Shown here in pieces: positions 1 through 8,959 of a stretch of DNA of 64,000 nt; within the stretch, counting starts at the first letter, position 1; each line of letters starts with the position of its first letter. The notes under the pieces were generated by a model. It ran no database searches and was not told where the DNA came from. It was given only the letters and a program-made list of their open reading frames with translations. Source of the stretch: Janthinobacterium sp. FW305-129 (lineage in GTDB: Bacteria; Pseudomonadota; Gammaproteobacteria; Burkholderiales; Burkholderiaceae_D); NCBI RefSeq assembly GCF_020858115.1, contig NZ_JACYMM010000006.1, positions 62,001 to 126,000 on the forward strand, in the 5' to 3' direction. Position numbers and translations under genes: made by a program.

Positions 1-1
1 C

Positions 2-403
2 ACGGCCTGCGGCGAATGCCTGCCCGATGAAAAGCTCGATTTCGTGCAGCAATTGCAGGCGACGGGCGCCGTCGTGGCGATGGTCGGCGACGGCATCAAC
101 GACGCCGCCGTGCTGAGCGGCGCCGACGTCTCCTTCGCCATGGGTTCCGGCGCCGCGCTGGCGCAAGCCCATGCGGACACGGTGCTGCTGTCGAGCCAAT
201 TGGTCTCCGTGCTCGACACGGCGAAGACGGCGGCGCGCAGCATGCGCATCATCCGCGAGAACCTGGGCTGGGCCACGCTGTACAATCTGACGGCCATCCC
301 GGCCGCCGCGCTGGGCTTTTTAAACCCCTGGCTGTCCGGCGTCGGCATGGCTGCCAGCTCGGCCGTCGTCATCGCCAACGCCCTGCGCCTGCGGAAAGCC
401 TGA
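2..403 (+). CDS. ccoI: Copper-translocating P-type ATPase CcoI, C-terminal part
   Basis: Only the last ~134 residues lie in the window; the reading frame is open from base 2 and the protein begins to the left. The P-type ATPase hinge motif GDGINDAAVL is visible, followed by a DVSFAMGSG stretch and two closing membrane segments (around ATLYNLTAIPAAALGF and the AASSAVVIANALRL tail), the normal end of a heavy-metal ATPase. The next gene, 2 bases away, is ccoS, and ccoNOQP follow. This context points to CcoI/FixI, the ATPase that supplies copper for the CuB centre of cbb3 oxidase, rather than a general copper-export CopA. The family is certain; the CcoI assignment is from context. Confidence 0.88.
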   Translation, partial: TACGECLPDEKLDFVQQLQATGAVVAMVGDGINDAAVLSGADVSFAMGSGAALAQAHADTVLLSSQLVSVLDTAKTAARSMRIIRENLGWATLYNLTAIPAAALGFLNPWLSGVGMAASSAVVIANALRLRKA

Positions 404-405
404 AC

Positions 406-588
406 ATGGAAGCACTGTATCTCCTCATCCCCTTGAGCGTCGTGGTCGTCTTCATCGCGCTGTGGGTGTATTTCACGGCCTCGGACAGCGGCCAGTTCGA
501 CGACCTCGTCGGACCGGGCCTGCGCGTGCTGCAGGACGACGATACGCCGCCGGAAGCGGCCGCCCCGCCCGCGCCTCAGCGCGAATAG
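406..588 (+). CDS. ccoS: cbb3-type cytochrome oxidase assembly protein CcoS
   Basis: A 60-residue protein with one N-terminal membrane helix (LLIPLSVVVVFIALWVYFTA) followed by the short conserved region SGQFDDL and a Pro/Ala-rich tail. Size, topology and the FDDL segment fit CcoS, which is needed for cofactor insertion into cbb3 oxidase. The ATG lies 2 bases after the ccoI stop, so the two genes are co-transcribed. The 3' end overlaps the convergent tla3 gene by 13 bases. In related genomes, as I recall, ccoS is followed at once by ccoN; here a T6SS cassette separates them. Confidence 0.9.
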   Translation: MEALYLLIPLSVVVVFIALWVYFTASDSGQFDDLVGPGLRVLQDDDTPPEAAAPPAPQRE

Positions 589-2048
589 CCTTGCGACCCC
601 GGCCGCGCATCGAAGCGCCGGCCCCACCACGGCAGAAACACGGTATTGCCGCCGCGCGCGCGGAACCACGGCTGTTCGTGGTCGACGGGCCGCACGACGG
701 CCGGCGGCGCCACCACCACGGCAGTCGCGCTCTCGCTGTCGCTGCTGCCCGCCACCAGCACGGGCCGGCCCACGTGGTTGGCATAAGCGATGGCCAGCGC
801 CACGTTCGTCAGCGCCGTGCCGGCGCCCGTTTCACCCAGCAGCGCCGGCATGTTGAAGGTCTGCTTGTTGAAATCGAAGTCGGGCAATTGCTGCGTCAGG
901 CTTTGCGCCAGCGGGCCAATGCGCTCCGACGAGGCAGGATAGACGGCGCCCGCATCGTGGATGACGTAGCCGATGGCGTCGTCGTTCAATTGCGCGTTCC
1001 GGGCGGCAGCGTCGATGGCAGCGCTCCACGCCTGCACGGCGCGCGGGGACTGTCCCTTGCCGGCGCTGAAATCGGCGACCTTGCGCGTGGCGGGAAAGCC
1101 CAGCCAGGCCAGCGGCGCGCGCTCCGTCTTGTAGCCGGGACCGGCCAGCACCAGCAAGACCATGTTTTCATTGATCTGCTCATCCCTGGGCGGATAACTG
1201 GGCGCATCCCAGTTCATCACCCACACCGTCTTGTCGGGGTTCGCCTGCAGGTAAGCCAGCCCCGCCGCCAGGGACGTAAAGCCCGCATTGGCGCCGCCCA
1301 GGGTCACGCGCACGTCGGGCGGCGTGGCCGTGGTCCAGGAATCGGGGAAATGGGGGTTGCCGATGCTGAAAGCGCGCCTGATTGTATCCTGCACATATTC
1401 TCCAGCTTCTATGGGATCAAGACGTCCCGCAGGCAGCGCATATTCGACACGAATGCCGGCCAGTTCACGGCGCGTGGATTTGTCGGTCAGCGAATGGGCG
1501 TTGTAAAAATACTCTTTGCAGGAAAAATAAATGTCACGAAAGCGATAAATTAACTCGGCAACGTATTGCTGATGGTAGCCTTTAAAGGTTTCGCTACCGT
1601 TATTACCATAGGCAATCATGCCGATCGATTGCACCTTGCCAAAACGCACGGGGTTCTCTTTCACTTTGCTATCGTCCTTGTTCGGCTTGGCCAGGCCCAG
1701 TGTCCACAGCAATTGCCACTCGGTCGGATAATCGCGCCGCTGCAGGGGATTGAGCCACTGCACGCCCACCACCTGCGCCATATACGGCTGCGCGGGCGCA
1801 GCAGGGATAACGGCGGCAAATGGTGACGCCACAGGTGCCTTGCTGGCGCAGGCCGATGTTAAAAAAAGCACGGCAAGCGCCAGCAATGCCGGCATCAAGA
1901 ATAGTCGTTTCATCAGCAATCCTTCTTCAAGAGGAACGTCGATTGGCGGGGCCTGCAATACCGACCAAAGTGCAATACCAGACGCAAGACTGAAAACAAA
2001 GATGCTCCAGCCCAGCCTGCGCGGTAAGGTAGCGATCAAGTTGCGCAT
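576..2048 (-). CDS. T6SS lipase adaptor Tla3-like (DUF2875) protein
   Basis: A protein of up to 490 residues. Two starts are possible. ATG at 2048 overlaps the stop of the upstream lipase gene (TGATG), implying translational coupling. ATG at 1913 has an AAGGA ribosome site and gives a typical hydrophobic leader ending in a lipobox-like TSAC. The body resembles DUF2875 proteins, the family of Tla3 that in Pseudomonas aeruginosa escorts the phospholipase effector Tle3 to VgrG. I base this on my recollection of the family (VGVQWLNPLQRRDYPTEWQ, then repeated VxxxxGGxxAGF-type blocks) and on the adjacent Tle3-like gene. No frameshift is visible here, unlike its partner. No VgrG or immunity gene is present nearby. 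Confidence 0.7.
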   Translation of the reverse strand: MRNLIATLPRRLGWSIFVFSLASGIALWSVLQAPPIDVPLEEGLLMKRLFLMPALLALAVLFLTSACASKAPVASPFAAVIPAAPAQPYMAQVVGVQWLNPLQRRDYPTEWQLLWTLGLAKPNKDDSKVKENPVRFGKVQSIGMIAYGNNGSETFKGYHQQYVAELIYRFRDIYFSCKEYFYNAHSLTDKSTRRELAGIRVEYALPAGRLDPIEAGEYVQDTIRRAFSIGNPHFPDSWTTATPPDVRVTLGGANAGFTSLAAGLAYLQANPDKTVWVMNWDAPSYPPRDEQINENMVLLVLAGPGYKTERAPLAWLGFPATRKVADFSAGKGQSPRAVQAWSAAIDAAARNAQLNDDAIGYVIHDAGAVYPASSERIGPLAQSLTQQLPDFDFNKQTFNMPALLGETGAGTALTNVALAIAYANHVGRPVLVAGSSDSESATAVVVAPPAVVRPVDHEQPWFRARGGNTVFLPWWGRRFDARPGSQGYSR

Positions 2049-3574
2049 CAGGAGGTCTCCGGGCGCTTGTACATGCGCTCATCCACAATCTCAGAAGGCA
2101 TGCTTCCCGTGCTGTCATCGCTGCGCACCCAATCCAGCAATGGCAGTTCCTTGAACGTTCCCGTCAAAAAATACTCACGAAATATTTTCAATGGCAGCAT
2201 TTCATTACCAGTAATTAAAAGACGCCAATCTGCCGCAATGCGCAGTTGTCGCATCGCCTTCTCGCTGATATGGCACACCCCAATCGCCACGTCATATGCC
2301 AGTGCCATTTCCGCGTGCCGGGGATTGGTCAGGATGGTGGAGTGGTCGGTGGCATGCGTGTCGCAGGTGGCCGCCAGTTGCCCCTGGATTTCCTGCTTGC
2401 GCCATTGCAAGTATTCCGGCGTGGCGGTGGACAGGTCGTCTTCCATCATCGCCTTGCCGTCATTGCCGTCGAGCTTCCCGCGGCGGGCCTTCATGCGCAG
2501 GCGGGCATGGTCTTCGTAGCGCAGTGCCGCCTCGGTAGAAAGCCTTGCGCAAACACGCGCTGGGTAAACACGCCGGCGCCGCGCGTGGCCTTGATCTCTT
2601 CGGCGCTGAGACCCAACCAGCCCATGCCCTGGATGGGCGTGGCGGAAATCACCTGGTCGTGCGGATTGCAATACAGGGTGACGCGGCCGCGCGTCGTGGG
2701 CTGCGGGCCGCAGGCATAGGCGGCCCTGTTCTTGTCGAGGGTGAAATCATGGCGCACGTTGGCGGCCATGTCCGCCAGCACGGCAGACATGGGCGGCTCC
2801 GTGGCCTGACCGCGCACGATATCGAAAAACGCCGCCGGGGTCTTGCGGCGCGCCTCGCCGCTCTGCCGGCCCACATTGCCATCGACATCCCTGACCTGCC
2901 CCTGCAGCCAGCCTTCCGTGTCGTTTCTGCGCAACAGGCTGTAGGGCGGGTTCACAAGACATAGGTATCGGCCACGCAGCGCCCGCTTTTGCCCGCCGCA
3001 TCCTGCACCTCGGCCATCTTATTGCCCAGAAACGCGGCCGCCATGCCCGCCATATTGCCCTGGCTGTGACAAACCAGCGTGTTCGTTCAGGTAGATCGCC
3101 ATATTGCTGCAATTCCCTGTCGCTGGCCTTGTAGCCCCAGCGGAACTGGATCACGGGCGAGAAATGCGCTTGCGGCCCGATGAAGGTGGCGGCCGTGTAG
3201 TCGGGATCGACATAGCCGTCATCGCTCAGTTCGCTCCGATAGCCCACCGGCGTCAGTTGCCCCGCCTGCGCCGTGGCATGCGCCATGTGCTCGTCGCAGC
3301 GCTTCATGCGCGTGTTCAGGCCCTGGCACAAGCCGGCTTCGGCGGCGCCGTACCACTCGCCGCCGGAATTGACGCCATGCACGAAGATGACGATGCCCGG
3401 CGACGGCGCCTGCACCAGGCAAGCGAGCTTGCCGTGATCTAACAGGGTCGTGCCCTCGGCCTTGCCGACGACCAGGTCCACCGGGGCATCAAACGGGTCG
3501 CGGCGTTCGGGGTCTTCCATGGCGGGCCTTGGGCGTGTCTGGACAAGCCACTGTAAGTCATTGCTTCCATGCAC
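2048..3574 (-). pseudogene. Broken Tle3-like T6SS phospholipase effector (DUF3274), frameshifted and internally deleted
   Basis: Four reading-frame pieces on the minus strand together look like one Tle3 lipase. Piece 1 (3574 to ~3099) has FVHGVNSGGEWY and FRWGYK. A short stretch in the next frame reads AIYLNEH. Piece 2 (~3077 to 2958) carries the lipase nucleophile box LVCHSQGN (HSQGN at 3068-3054). Piece 3 (~2957 to ~2545) has VTLYCNPHDQVIS and GMGWLGLSAEE, and piece 4 (~2545 to 2048) is the C-terminal part ending at the tla3 start. The frame changes near 3098, 3077, 2957 and 2545. The step from AIYLNEH to LVCHSQGN also appears to lack a block that full-length Tle3 proteins have between these motifs (recollection of the family). 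The start may be GTG at 3574 or ATG at 3520. I call it a pseudogene; sequencing error could explain single frameshifts but not the deletion. Confidence 0.75.
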
Positions 3575-3684
3575 GTTTTACGCCATGTCAAGCCAGCTGT
3601 TGCAGGGATCTTGCATGGCTTTTTTGACCGGAATATCACTTTATTTCGATGCCAGTTCGCTACGCTTATTTCATCCGGGGAATT

Positions 3685-3698
3685 TTGATCCACATCAA
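3685..3698. promoter_or_regulatory. FNR/ANR box upstream of ccoN
   Basis: TTGAT-CCAC-ATCAA is a perfect match to the FNR/ANR consensus TTGAT-N4-ATCAA. It lies 69 bases before the ccoN start, the usual place for activation of cbb3 operons at low oxygen. A transcription start near 3733 would put the box at -41.5, with a poor -10 (TACTCT, 3721-3726). An FNR-type regulator is encoded at the far end of the same locus. Confidence 0.9.
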
Positions 3699-3766
3699 AG
3701 TTTTTTCGCGGTCAAACACTTACTCTCTGGCCACCATCATAAATAGTAATTCCAGGGAGAGTCTTT

Positions 3767-5194
3767 GTGGATCAATCGCTGAACTATAACTACAAGATCG
3801 TGAAGCAATTCGCGGTCGCTACTGTGGTATGGGGCATCATCGGCATGCTGGTAGGCGTTATCATCGCCGCTCAGCTGGCCTGGCCTGCCCTGAACCTCGA
3901 CATACCATGGCTGACATACGGACGCTTGCGTCCGCTGCACACGAATGCGGTGATTTTCGCCTTCGGCATCTGCGGCCTGTTCGCCACCTCGTACTACGTG
4001 GTGCAACGCACCTGCCAGGTACGCCTGTTTTCCGACAAGCTGGCCGCCTTCACGTTCTGGGGCTGGCAAGCCGTGATCCTGTGCGCGGTCGTCAGCCTGC
4101 CCATGGGCCTGACCCGCGGCAAGGAATACGCCGAACTGGAATGGCCTATCGCCATCCTCATCGCCGTCGTCTGGATCGCCTACGCCATCGTTTTCTTCGG
4201 CACCTTGATCAAGCGCAAGGTCAAGCACATCTACGTGGCCAACTGGTTCTTCGGCGCCTACATCCTGGCCGTGACGATTTTGCACGTGGTCAATGGCGCC
4301 GTCATGCCAGCCTCGTTCACCAAATCGTATTCCGCCTACGCGGGCGTGCAGGACGCCATGATCCAGTGGTGGTACGGCCATAACGCGGTGGGTTTCATCC
4401 TGACCGCCGGCTACCTGGGCATGGTCTACTACTTCATCCCGAAACAGGCCGAGCGCCCCGTGTACTCGTACCGTCTGTCGATCGTCCACTTCTGGGCGCT
4501 GATCTTCACCTACATGTGGGCGGGCCCGCATCACCTGCACTACACGGCCTTGCCTGACTGGACGCAATCGATCGGCATGGTCTTCTCGCTGGTCCTGCTG
4601 GCACCAAGCTGGGGCGGCATGATCAACGGCATCATGACCCTGTCGGGCGCCTGGCACAAGCTGCGCACCGACCCGATCCTGAAATTCATGATCGTTTCGC
4701 TGTCGTTCTACGGCATCGCCACCTTCGAAGGTCCGATGATGTCGATCAAGACCATCAACTCGCTGTCGCACTACACCGACTGGACCGTTGCCCACGTGCA
4801 TGCGGGCGCTCTGGGCTGGGTGGGCTTCATCACCATGGGTTCGATCTATTACCTGCTGCCACGCCTGGCGGGCCGCACGCAGATGCACAGCACGCGCCTG
4901 GTCGACGTGCACTTCTGGGTGGCCACCATCGGCATCGTGCTGTACATCGCCGCAATGTGGATCGCCGGCGTGATGCAGGGCCTGATGTGGCGCGCGGTCA
5001 ATCCGGACGGCACCCTGACCTACACCTTTGTCGAGAGCGTGAAAGCAACGTATCCGTACTACGTGGTGCGCGTGGCCGGTGGCCTGCTGTACCTGTCGGG
5101 TATGTGCATCATGGGCTACAACACCTGGATGACCTTGCGCGGCAGCAAACTCCCCGTCGCCCGCATTCCAGAACTGAACGCGGCGCACGCCTGA
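3767..5194 (+). CDS. ccoN: cbb3-type cytochrome c oxidase subunit I
   Basis: Catalytic subunit of the high-affinity cbb3 oxidase, holding the heme b and heme b3-CuB centres in the inner membrane. The protein has 475 residues, the usual CcoN length, with about 12 hydrophobic segments. Conserved blocks include [13 protein letters not shown] near residue 46, [13 protein letters not shown] (CuB-ligand histidine), [16 protein letters not shown] and [14 protein letters not shown] (heme-binding histidines). The start is GTG at 3767 with an AGGGAGAG ribosome site 8 bases upstream. First gene of ccoNOQPGH; the FNR box upstream suggests induction at low oxygen. Confidence 0.97.
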   Translation: MDQSLNYNYKIVKQFAVATVVWGIIGMLVGVIIAAQLAWPALNLDIPWLTYGRLRPLHTNAVIFAFGICGLFATSYYVVQRTCQVRLFSDKLAAFTFWGWQAVILCAVVSLPMGLTRGKEYAELEWPIAILIAVVWIAYAIVFFGTLIKRKVKHIYVANWFFGAYILAVTILHVVNGAVMPASFTKSYSAYAGVQDAMIQWWYGHNAVGFILTAGYLGMVYYFIPKQAERPVYSYRLSIVHFWALIFTYMWAGPHHLHYTALPDWTQSIGMVFSLVLLAPSWGGMINGIMTLSGAWHKLRTDPILKFMIVSLSFYGIATFEGPMMSIKTINSLSHYTDWTVAHVHAGALGWVGFITMGSIYYLLPRLAGRTQMHSTRLVDVHFWVATIGIVLYIAAMWIAGVMQGLMWRAVNPDGTLTYTFVESVKATYPYYVVRVAGGLLYLSGMCIMGYNTWMTLRGSKLPVARIPELNAAHA

Positions 5195-5209
5195 TAGGAG
5201 CATAAGCAA

Positions 5210-5824
5210 ATGAAATTTTCACATGCATGGATTGAGAGAAACCCCTGGCTGCTGATCGCCCTGGTCACGGTGGTGATCAGCATCGGCGGCGCCGTCGAGA
5301 TCGTTCCCCTGTTCTTCCAGAAGAGCACGACGGAGCCGGTCGCCGGCCTGAAGCCGTACTCGCCGCTGCGCCTGGCGGGCCGCGACATCTACGTGCGCGA
5401 AGGCTGCTACAACTGCCACTCGCAGATGGTGCGTCCGCTGCGCGCGGAAACGGAACGCTATGGCCACTACTCGGTCGCCGGCGAATTCGTCTACGACCGT
5501 CCGTTCCAGTGGGGTTCCAAGCGCACGGGGCCCGATCTGGCCCGCGTGGGCGCCCGCTACAGCGATGAATGGCACCGCACGCACTTGAACAACCCGCGCG
5601 ACGTGGTGCCCGAGTCGAACATGCCGGCCTACCCCTGGCTGGCGAAGACCAAGCTGGTGCCTGACGACATCATGCCGAAGATGCGCGCCCTGAAACGCCT
5701 GGGCCAGCCGTACAGCGATGAAGAGATCGCCGCCGGCCCCGCGCAGCTGCAGGACAAGACGGAAGAAGACGCCCTGGTCGCCTATCTGCAGGGCCTCGGT
5801 ACATTAATCAAAACAAGGAATTAG
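5210..5824 (+). CDS. ccoO: cbb3-type cytochrome c oxidase subunit II, mono-heme cytochrome c
   Basis: A 204-residue membrane-anchored cytochrome c. It has one N-terminal membrane helix ([20 protein letters not shown]), then the heme c attachment motif CYNCH in [13 protein letters not shown], and later an [10 protein letters not shown] block whose methionine is the expected sixth heme ligand. It passes electrons from CcoP to CcoN. It lies 15 bases after ccoN and 1 base before ccoQ. Length and motifs are normal for CcoO. Confidence 0.97.
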   Translation: MKFSHAWIERNPWLLIALVTVVISIGGAVEIVPLFFQKSTTEPVAGLKPYSPLRLAGRDIYVREGCYNCHSQMVRPLRAETERYGHYSVAGEFVYDRPFQWGSKRTGPDLARVGARYSDEWHRTHLNNPRDVVPESNMPAYPWLAKTKLVPDDIMPKMRALKRLGQPYSDEEIAAGPAQLQDKTEEDALVAYLQGLGTLIKTRN

Positions 5825-5825
5825 C

Positions 5826-6029
5826 ATGGCAATCGAAAACCTGTTTGACAGCGCCAGCAGCGTCATGACGGTGGTTTCCTTTACGACGTTCGTGGGCATC
5901 CTGTGGTGGACGTTCAGCCGCAGCAATGGCGACTTCGACGCGGCGGCGCGCCTGCCGTTCGCCGACGACGCGCTCGACTATCCGGCCGAGGCCGAGATGA
6001 ACCTGGCGAAGGAGCATAACCATGGCTGA
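5826..6029 (+). CDS. ccoQ: cbb3-type cytochrome oxidase small subunit CcoQ
   Basis: A 67-residue protein with a single membrane helix (VMTVVSFTTFVGILWWTF) followed by a short polar, acidic tail (FDAAARLPFADD) ending in histidines. Size, topology and position between ccoO and ccoP identify CcoQ, which stabilises the interaction of CcoP with the CcoNO core. Its last 8 bases overlap the ccoP start. Confidence 0.93.
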   Translation: MAIENLFDSASSVMTVVSFTTFVGILWWTFSRSNGDFDAAARLPFADDALDYPAEAEMNLAKEHNHG

Positions 6030-6942
6030 CTTTACCAATGGCTTCTGGAATATCTACGTCATCGTGCTGTCCCTGCTGGGCATCATCGGCTGCGGCGTGC
6101 TGCTGTACTCGCAGTCGAAAGTGAAAGTGGCCGCCGGCGCCCCCGCCGACGGCACCACGGGCCACGTGTGGGACGAGGACTTGAAGGAACTCAATACGCC
6201 GATGCCGCGCTGGTGGATGTGGTTGTTCTACATCACCATCGTCTTCGCTCTGGCCTACCTGTTCCTGTATCCGGGCCTGGGCAACTACGCCGGCAGCCTG
6301 GGCTGGAAATCCACGGGCCAGTACGAGGAAGAGCTGAAAAAGGCGGAAGCCGACTACGGTCCCCTGTTCAACAAGTACCTGAGCCAGGACTTGAAGACGG
6401 TGGCCGCCGATCCGCAGGCGCAAGCCATCGGCCAGCGTTTGTTCCTGACCTACTGCGCGCAATGCCACGGTTCGGATGCGCGCGGCAACAAGGGCTTCCC
6501 CAACCTGACGGACAAGGACTGGCTGTATGGCGGCGAACCCGACATCATCAAGACCACCATCATGCACGGCCGTAATGGGCAAATGCCGCCGATGGGCGCC
6601 GCGCTCGGTTCCGAAAAGGATGTCGAGAACGTGGCCCATTACGTGCTGAGCCTGTCCGGTTCCACCTCGGACCCCGTCAAATCCGTGCTGGGCAAAGCCA
6701 AGTTCGGCGCCTGCATGGCCTGTCACGGCGCCGATGCGAAGGGCAACCAGATGCTCGGTTCGCCTAACCTGACGGACAAGATCTGGCTGTACGGCGGCAG
6801 CGCCGATACCATCATGGAAACCGTGCGCAAGGGTCGCTCCAACACCATGCCGGCCTTCAGCGATTTCCTCGGCGAATCCAAGGTACACGTGCTGTCGGCG
6901 TATGTCTGGAGCCTGTCGAATCCCCAGACGCCCGTGAAATGA
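6022..6942 (+). CDS. ccoP: cbb3-type cytochrome c oxidase subunit III, di-heme cytochrome c
   Basis: A 306-residue protein with two N-terminal membrane helices (residues ~8-28 and ~60-82) and a periplasmic part with two cytochrome c domains. Heme motifs are CAQCH near residue 150 and CMACH near residue 232; each is followed by an NLTDK-WLYGG block and a methionine-containing ligand segment (GQMPPMG and NTMPAFS). It accepts electrons from soluble cytochromes or the bc1 complex and feeds CcoO. The start overlaps ccoQ. Confidence 0.97.
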   Translation: MADFTNGFWNIYVIVLSLLGIIGCGVLLYSQSKVKVAAGAPADGTTGHVWDEDLKELNTPMPRWWMWLFYITIVFALAYLFLYPGLGNYAGSLGWKSTGQYEEELKKAEADYGPLFNKYLSQDLKTVAADPQAQAIGQRLFLTYCAQCHGSDARGNKGFPNLTDKDWLYGGEPDIIKTTIMHGRNGQMPPMGAALGSEKDVENVAHYVLSLSGSTSDPVKSVLGKAKFGACMACHGADAKGNQMLGSPNLTDKIWLYGGSADTIMETVRKGRSNTMPAFSDFLGESKVHVLSAYVWSLSNPQTPVK

Positions 6943-6946
6943 TGTA

Positions 6947-8329
6947 ATGGAACCTCAAGTCATCAAGATGTATGCGGCCCGCGAGCAAATCTACCCTCGC
7001 GAGGCCAAAGGACGCTACGCTACCTGGCGATGGGTATGCGTATGGCTTACCCAGCTCGCGTTCTACGGCTTGCCGTGGTTGACCTGGAATGGCAGGCAAG
7101 CCCTGCTGTTCGATTTGACCACGCGCAAGTTCTACATTTTCGGCGTCGTGCTGTGGCCCCAGGATTTCATCTATCTGGCGGCCCTGCTGATCATCTGTGC
7201 GTATTTGTTGTTCCTCGTCACGGCCATTGCCGGGCGGGTGTGGTGCGGGTTCTCTTGCCCGCAAACGGTATACACGGAAATCTTCCTGTGGGTCGAACGC
7301 CGCATCGAGGGCACGCGCAGCGCGCGCATGGCCCTCGACAAGCAGGGCCCCTCCGTGCGCAAGGCGTTCAAGAAGACGGCCAAGCACCTGGTATGGGGCG
7401 CCATCGCCCTGTGGACGGGCTTTACCTTTGTCGGCTACTTCACGCCGATCAAGGAACTGGCGCACGCGGTGACCACGCTCAATTTCGGTCCCTGGGAGTG
7501 GTTCTGGGTCTTGTTCTACAGCCTGGCAACCTACGGCAACGCGGGCTGGCTGCGCGAGCAGGTGTGCAAATACATGTGCCCCTACGCGCGCTTCCAGAGC
7601 GCCATGTTCGACCAGGACACCCTGATCATCACCTACGATGCCAAGCGCGGCGAACCACGCGGCGCCATGAGCAAGAAGGCCGGCAACAACGACAAGCTGG
7701 GCGATTGCATCGACTGCACCCTGTGCGTGCAGGTGTGTCCGACCGGCATCGATATCCGCAACGGCCTGCAGTATGAATGCATCGGCTGCGCCGCCTGCGT
7801 CGATGCCTGCAACAGCGTGATGGACAAGGTCGACCGGCCGCGGGGACTGGTACGCTACAGTACCGACCATGCGATGGAAAACAACTTCAATTCGAAGCAG
7901 ATACGCCAGCGCGCCATGCGCCCGCGCGTCTTGATCTACACTTCCATCCTGGCCCTGATCATCATCGCCGTGTGTACTTCGCTGGCCCTGCGCACGCCGC
8001 TGAAGATGGACGTGATCCGCGACCGCGGTTCGATGGGACGCGAAGTGGAAGACGGCATGATCGAAAACGTCTACCGCCTGCAGATCATGAACACCTCGGA
8101 GCAAAGCCAGCATTTCAAAATCAGCGCATCCGGCTTGCCGGGCCTGACCTTGCTGACGCGCGAAGAAGTGACCTTGCAGCCGACGGAAACGCTGGGCTGG
8201 CCGATCCGCCTGCGCGTGCCGCACGGCGTCGGCGAGAAAGGCTCGAACAAGATTGCGATCGAATTGCAATCGCTGGACGACCCGTCGCTGCATGTGCGTG
8301 AAAGCGCGGTATTCATCGTGCCACGTTAA
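6947..8329 (+). CDS. ccoG: cbb3 oxidase assembly protein CcoG (polyferredoxin, copper reductase)
   Basis: A 460-residue membrane protein of the CcoG/RdxA/FixG family, which reduces Cu(II) for loading into cbb3 oxidase. It has an N-terminal membrane part with CGFSCPQTVYTEIF, CKYMCPYARFQS, then two ferredoxin-type [4Fe-4S] motifs (CIDCTLCVQVCP and CIGCAACVDAC), a further membrane helix around ILALIIIAVCTSLAL, and a C-terminal Ig-like periplasmic domain (IG-fold of FixG). The start ATG is 4 bases after the ccoP stop. A 54-base inverted repeat follows the gene, before fixH. Confidence 0.95.
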   Translation: MEPQVIKMYAAREQIYPREAKGRYATWRWVCVWLTQLAFYGLPWLTWNGRQALLFDLTTRKFYIFGVVLWPQDFIYLAALLIICAYLLFLVTAIAGRVWCGFSCPQTVYTEIFLWVERRIEGTRSARMALDKQGPSVRKAFKKTAKHLVWGAIALWTGFTFVGYFTPIKELAHAVTTLNFGPWEWFWVLFYSLATYGNAGWLREQVCKYMCPYARFQSAMFDQDTLIITYDAKRGEPRGAMSKKAGNNDKLGDCIDCTLCVQVCPTGIDIRNGLQYECIGCAACVDACNSVMDKVDRPRGLVRYSTDHAMENNFNSKQIRQRAMRPRVLIYTSILALIIIAVCTSLALRTPLKMDVIRDRGSMGREVEDGMIENVYRLQIMNTSEQSQHFKISASGLPGLTLLTREEVTLQPTETLGWPIRLRVPHGVGEKGSNKIAIELQSLDDPSLHVRESAVFIVPR

Positions 8330-8343
8330 CAAGGAAAGGCGGA

Positions 8344-8397
8344 CGGGGACCGGGTGCCCTCGCCGCCGCCACGAAGTTGCAGGAAGGCCGGTCCCCG
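8344..8397. repeat. Inverted repeat between ccoG and ccoH
   Basis: CGGGGACCGG (8344-8353) pairs perfectly with CCGGTCCCCG (8388-8397), with 34 bases between. It sits inside the operon in the 102-base gap before ccoH. There is no T-tract, so it is not a normal terminator. It may act on mRNA processing or lower the level of the distal gene; that is inference. Confidence 0.5.
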
Positions 8398-8431
8398 CAT
8401 GGGGACTGGCCGTTTAAACAGGAGAAATAGC

Positions 8432-8956
8432 ATGTCCGACAGTCTGAAACTGCAACCTCCCGTTGCCCCGTGGTACAAGCACCGCTGGCCATGGCTGCTG
8501 ATGATCGGTCCCGGCCTGTCCGTGGTCGTCGGCAGTTTCATGGGCTATATTGCGTTTACGCAACCCGATGCGCTGGTGGTGGGCGATTATTACAAGCAGG
8601 GCAAGGCCATCAACCAGGATTTGAAGCGCGACACGGCCGCCAGCAACCTGGCGATGGATACCAGCCTGTCGTATGACGTCGCTGCAGCGCGCCTCAGCGG
8701 TTCCGTGCACAGCTTCGGCAAAGCGTACCAGGGTCCGCTGCAGCTGCACCTGGCGCATGCGACGTTGCCGGAAAAGGATATCAAGCTGCTGGTGCAGCCC
8801 GATGCGGCCGGCAATTTTTCCGTGACGCTGCCGATGCTCGAGCGCAGCCGCTGGCAGGTGCTGGTGGAAAACGACAAGCGCGAGTGGCGCCTGTCCGGCA
8901 TCTGGACCTGGCCGTTGCAGCGCAGCATCGCGCTGCACGCCGATGAAGAGCTGTAA
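8432..8956 (+). CDS. ccoH: FixH/CcoH family cbb3 oxidase assembly protein
   Basis: A 174-residue protein with one N-terminal membrane helix (WLLMIGPGLSVVVGSFMGYIAF) and a periplasmic domain containing the FixH signature VVGDYYKQGKAINQDL. FixH/CcoH works with CcoI in assembling cbb3 oxidase. I chose ATG 8432 because AGGAG lies 7 bases upstream and the protein then starts like other FixH proteins; an upstream start at 8354 is less likely. It is the last gene of the operon and its stop is 3 bases from that of the convergent FNR regulator. Confidence 0.9.
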   Translation: MSDSLKLQPPVAPWYKHRWPWLLMIGPGLSVVVGSFMGYIAFTQPDALVVGDYYKQGKAINQDLKRDTAASNLAMDTSLSYDVAAARLSGSVHSFGKAYQGPLQLHLAHATLPEKDIKLLVQPDAAGNFSVTLPMLERSRWQVLVENDKREWRLSGIWTWPLQRSIALHADEEL

Positions 8957-8959
8957 GCC

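Noticed and set aside
462..1553. Long open frame on the plus strand opposite the Tla3-like gene
   Set aside because: Arg/Gly/His-rich composition with no domain, and it lies antisense to a gene with clear family features; a high-GC shadow frame.
3737..5209. 490-codon open frame antisense to ccoN
   Set aside because: His/Asp/Gln-rich artefact of high-GC coding sequence; ccoN on the plus strand is certain.
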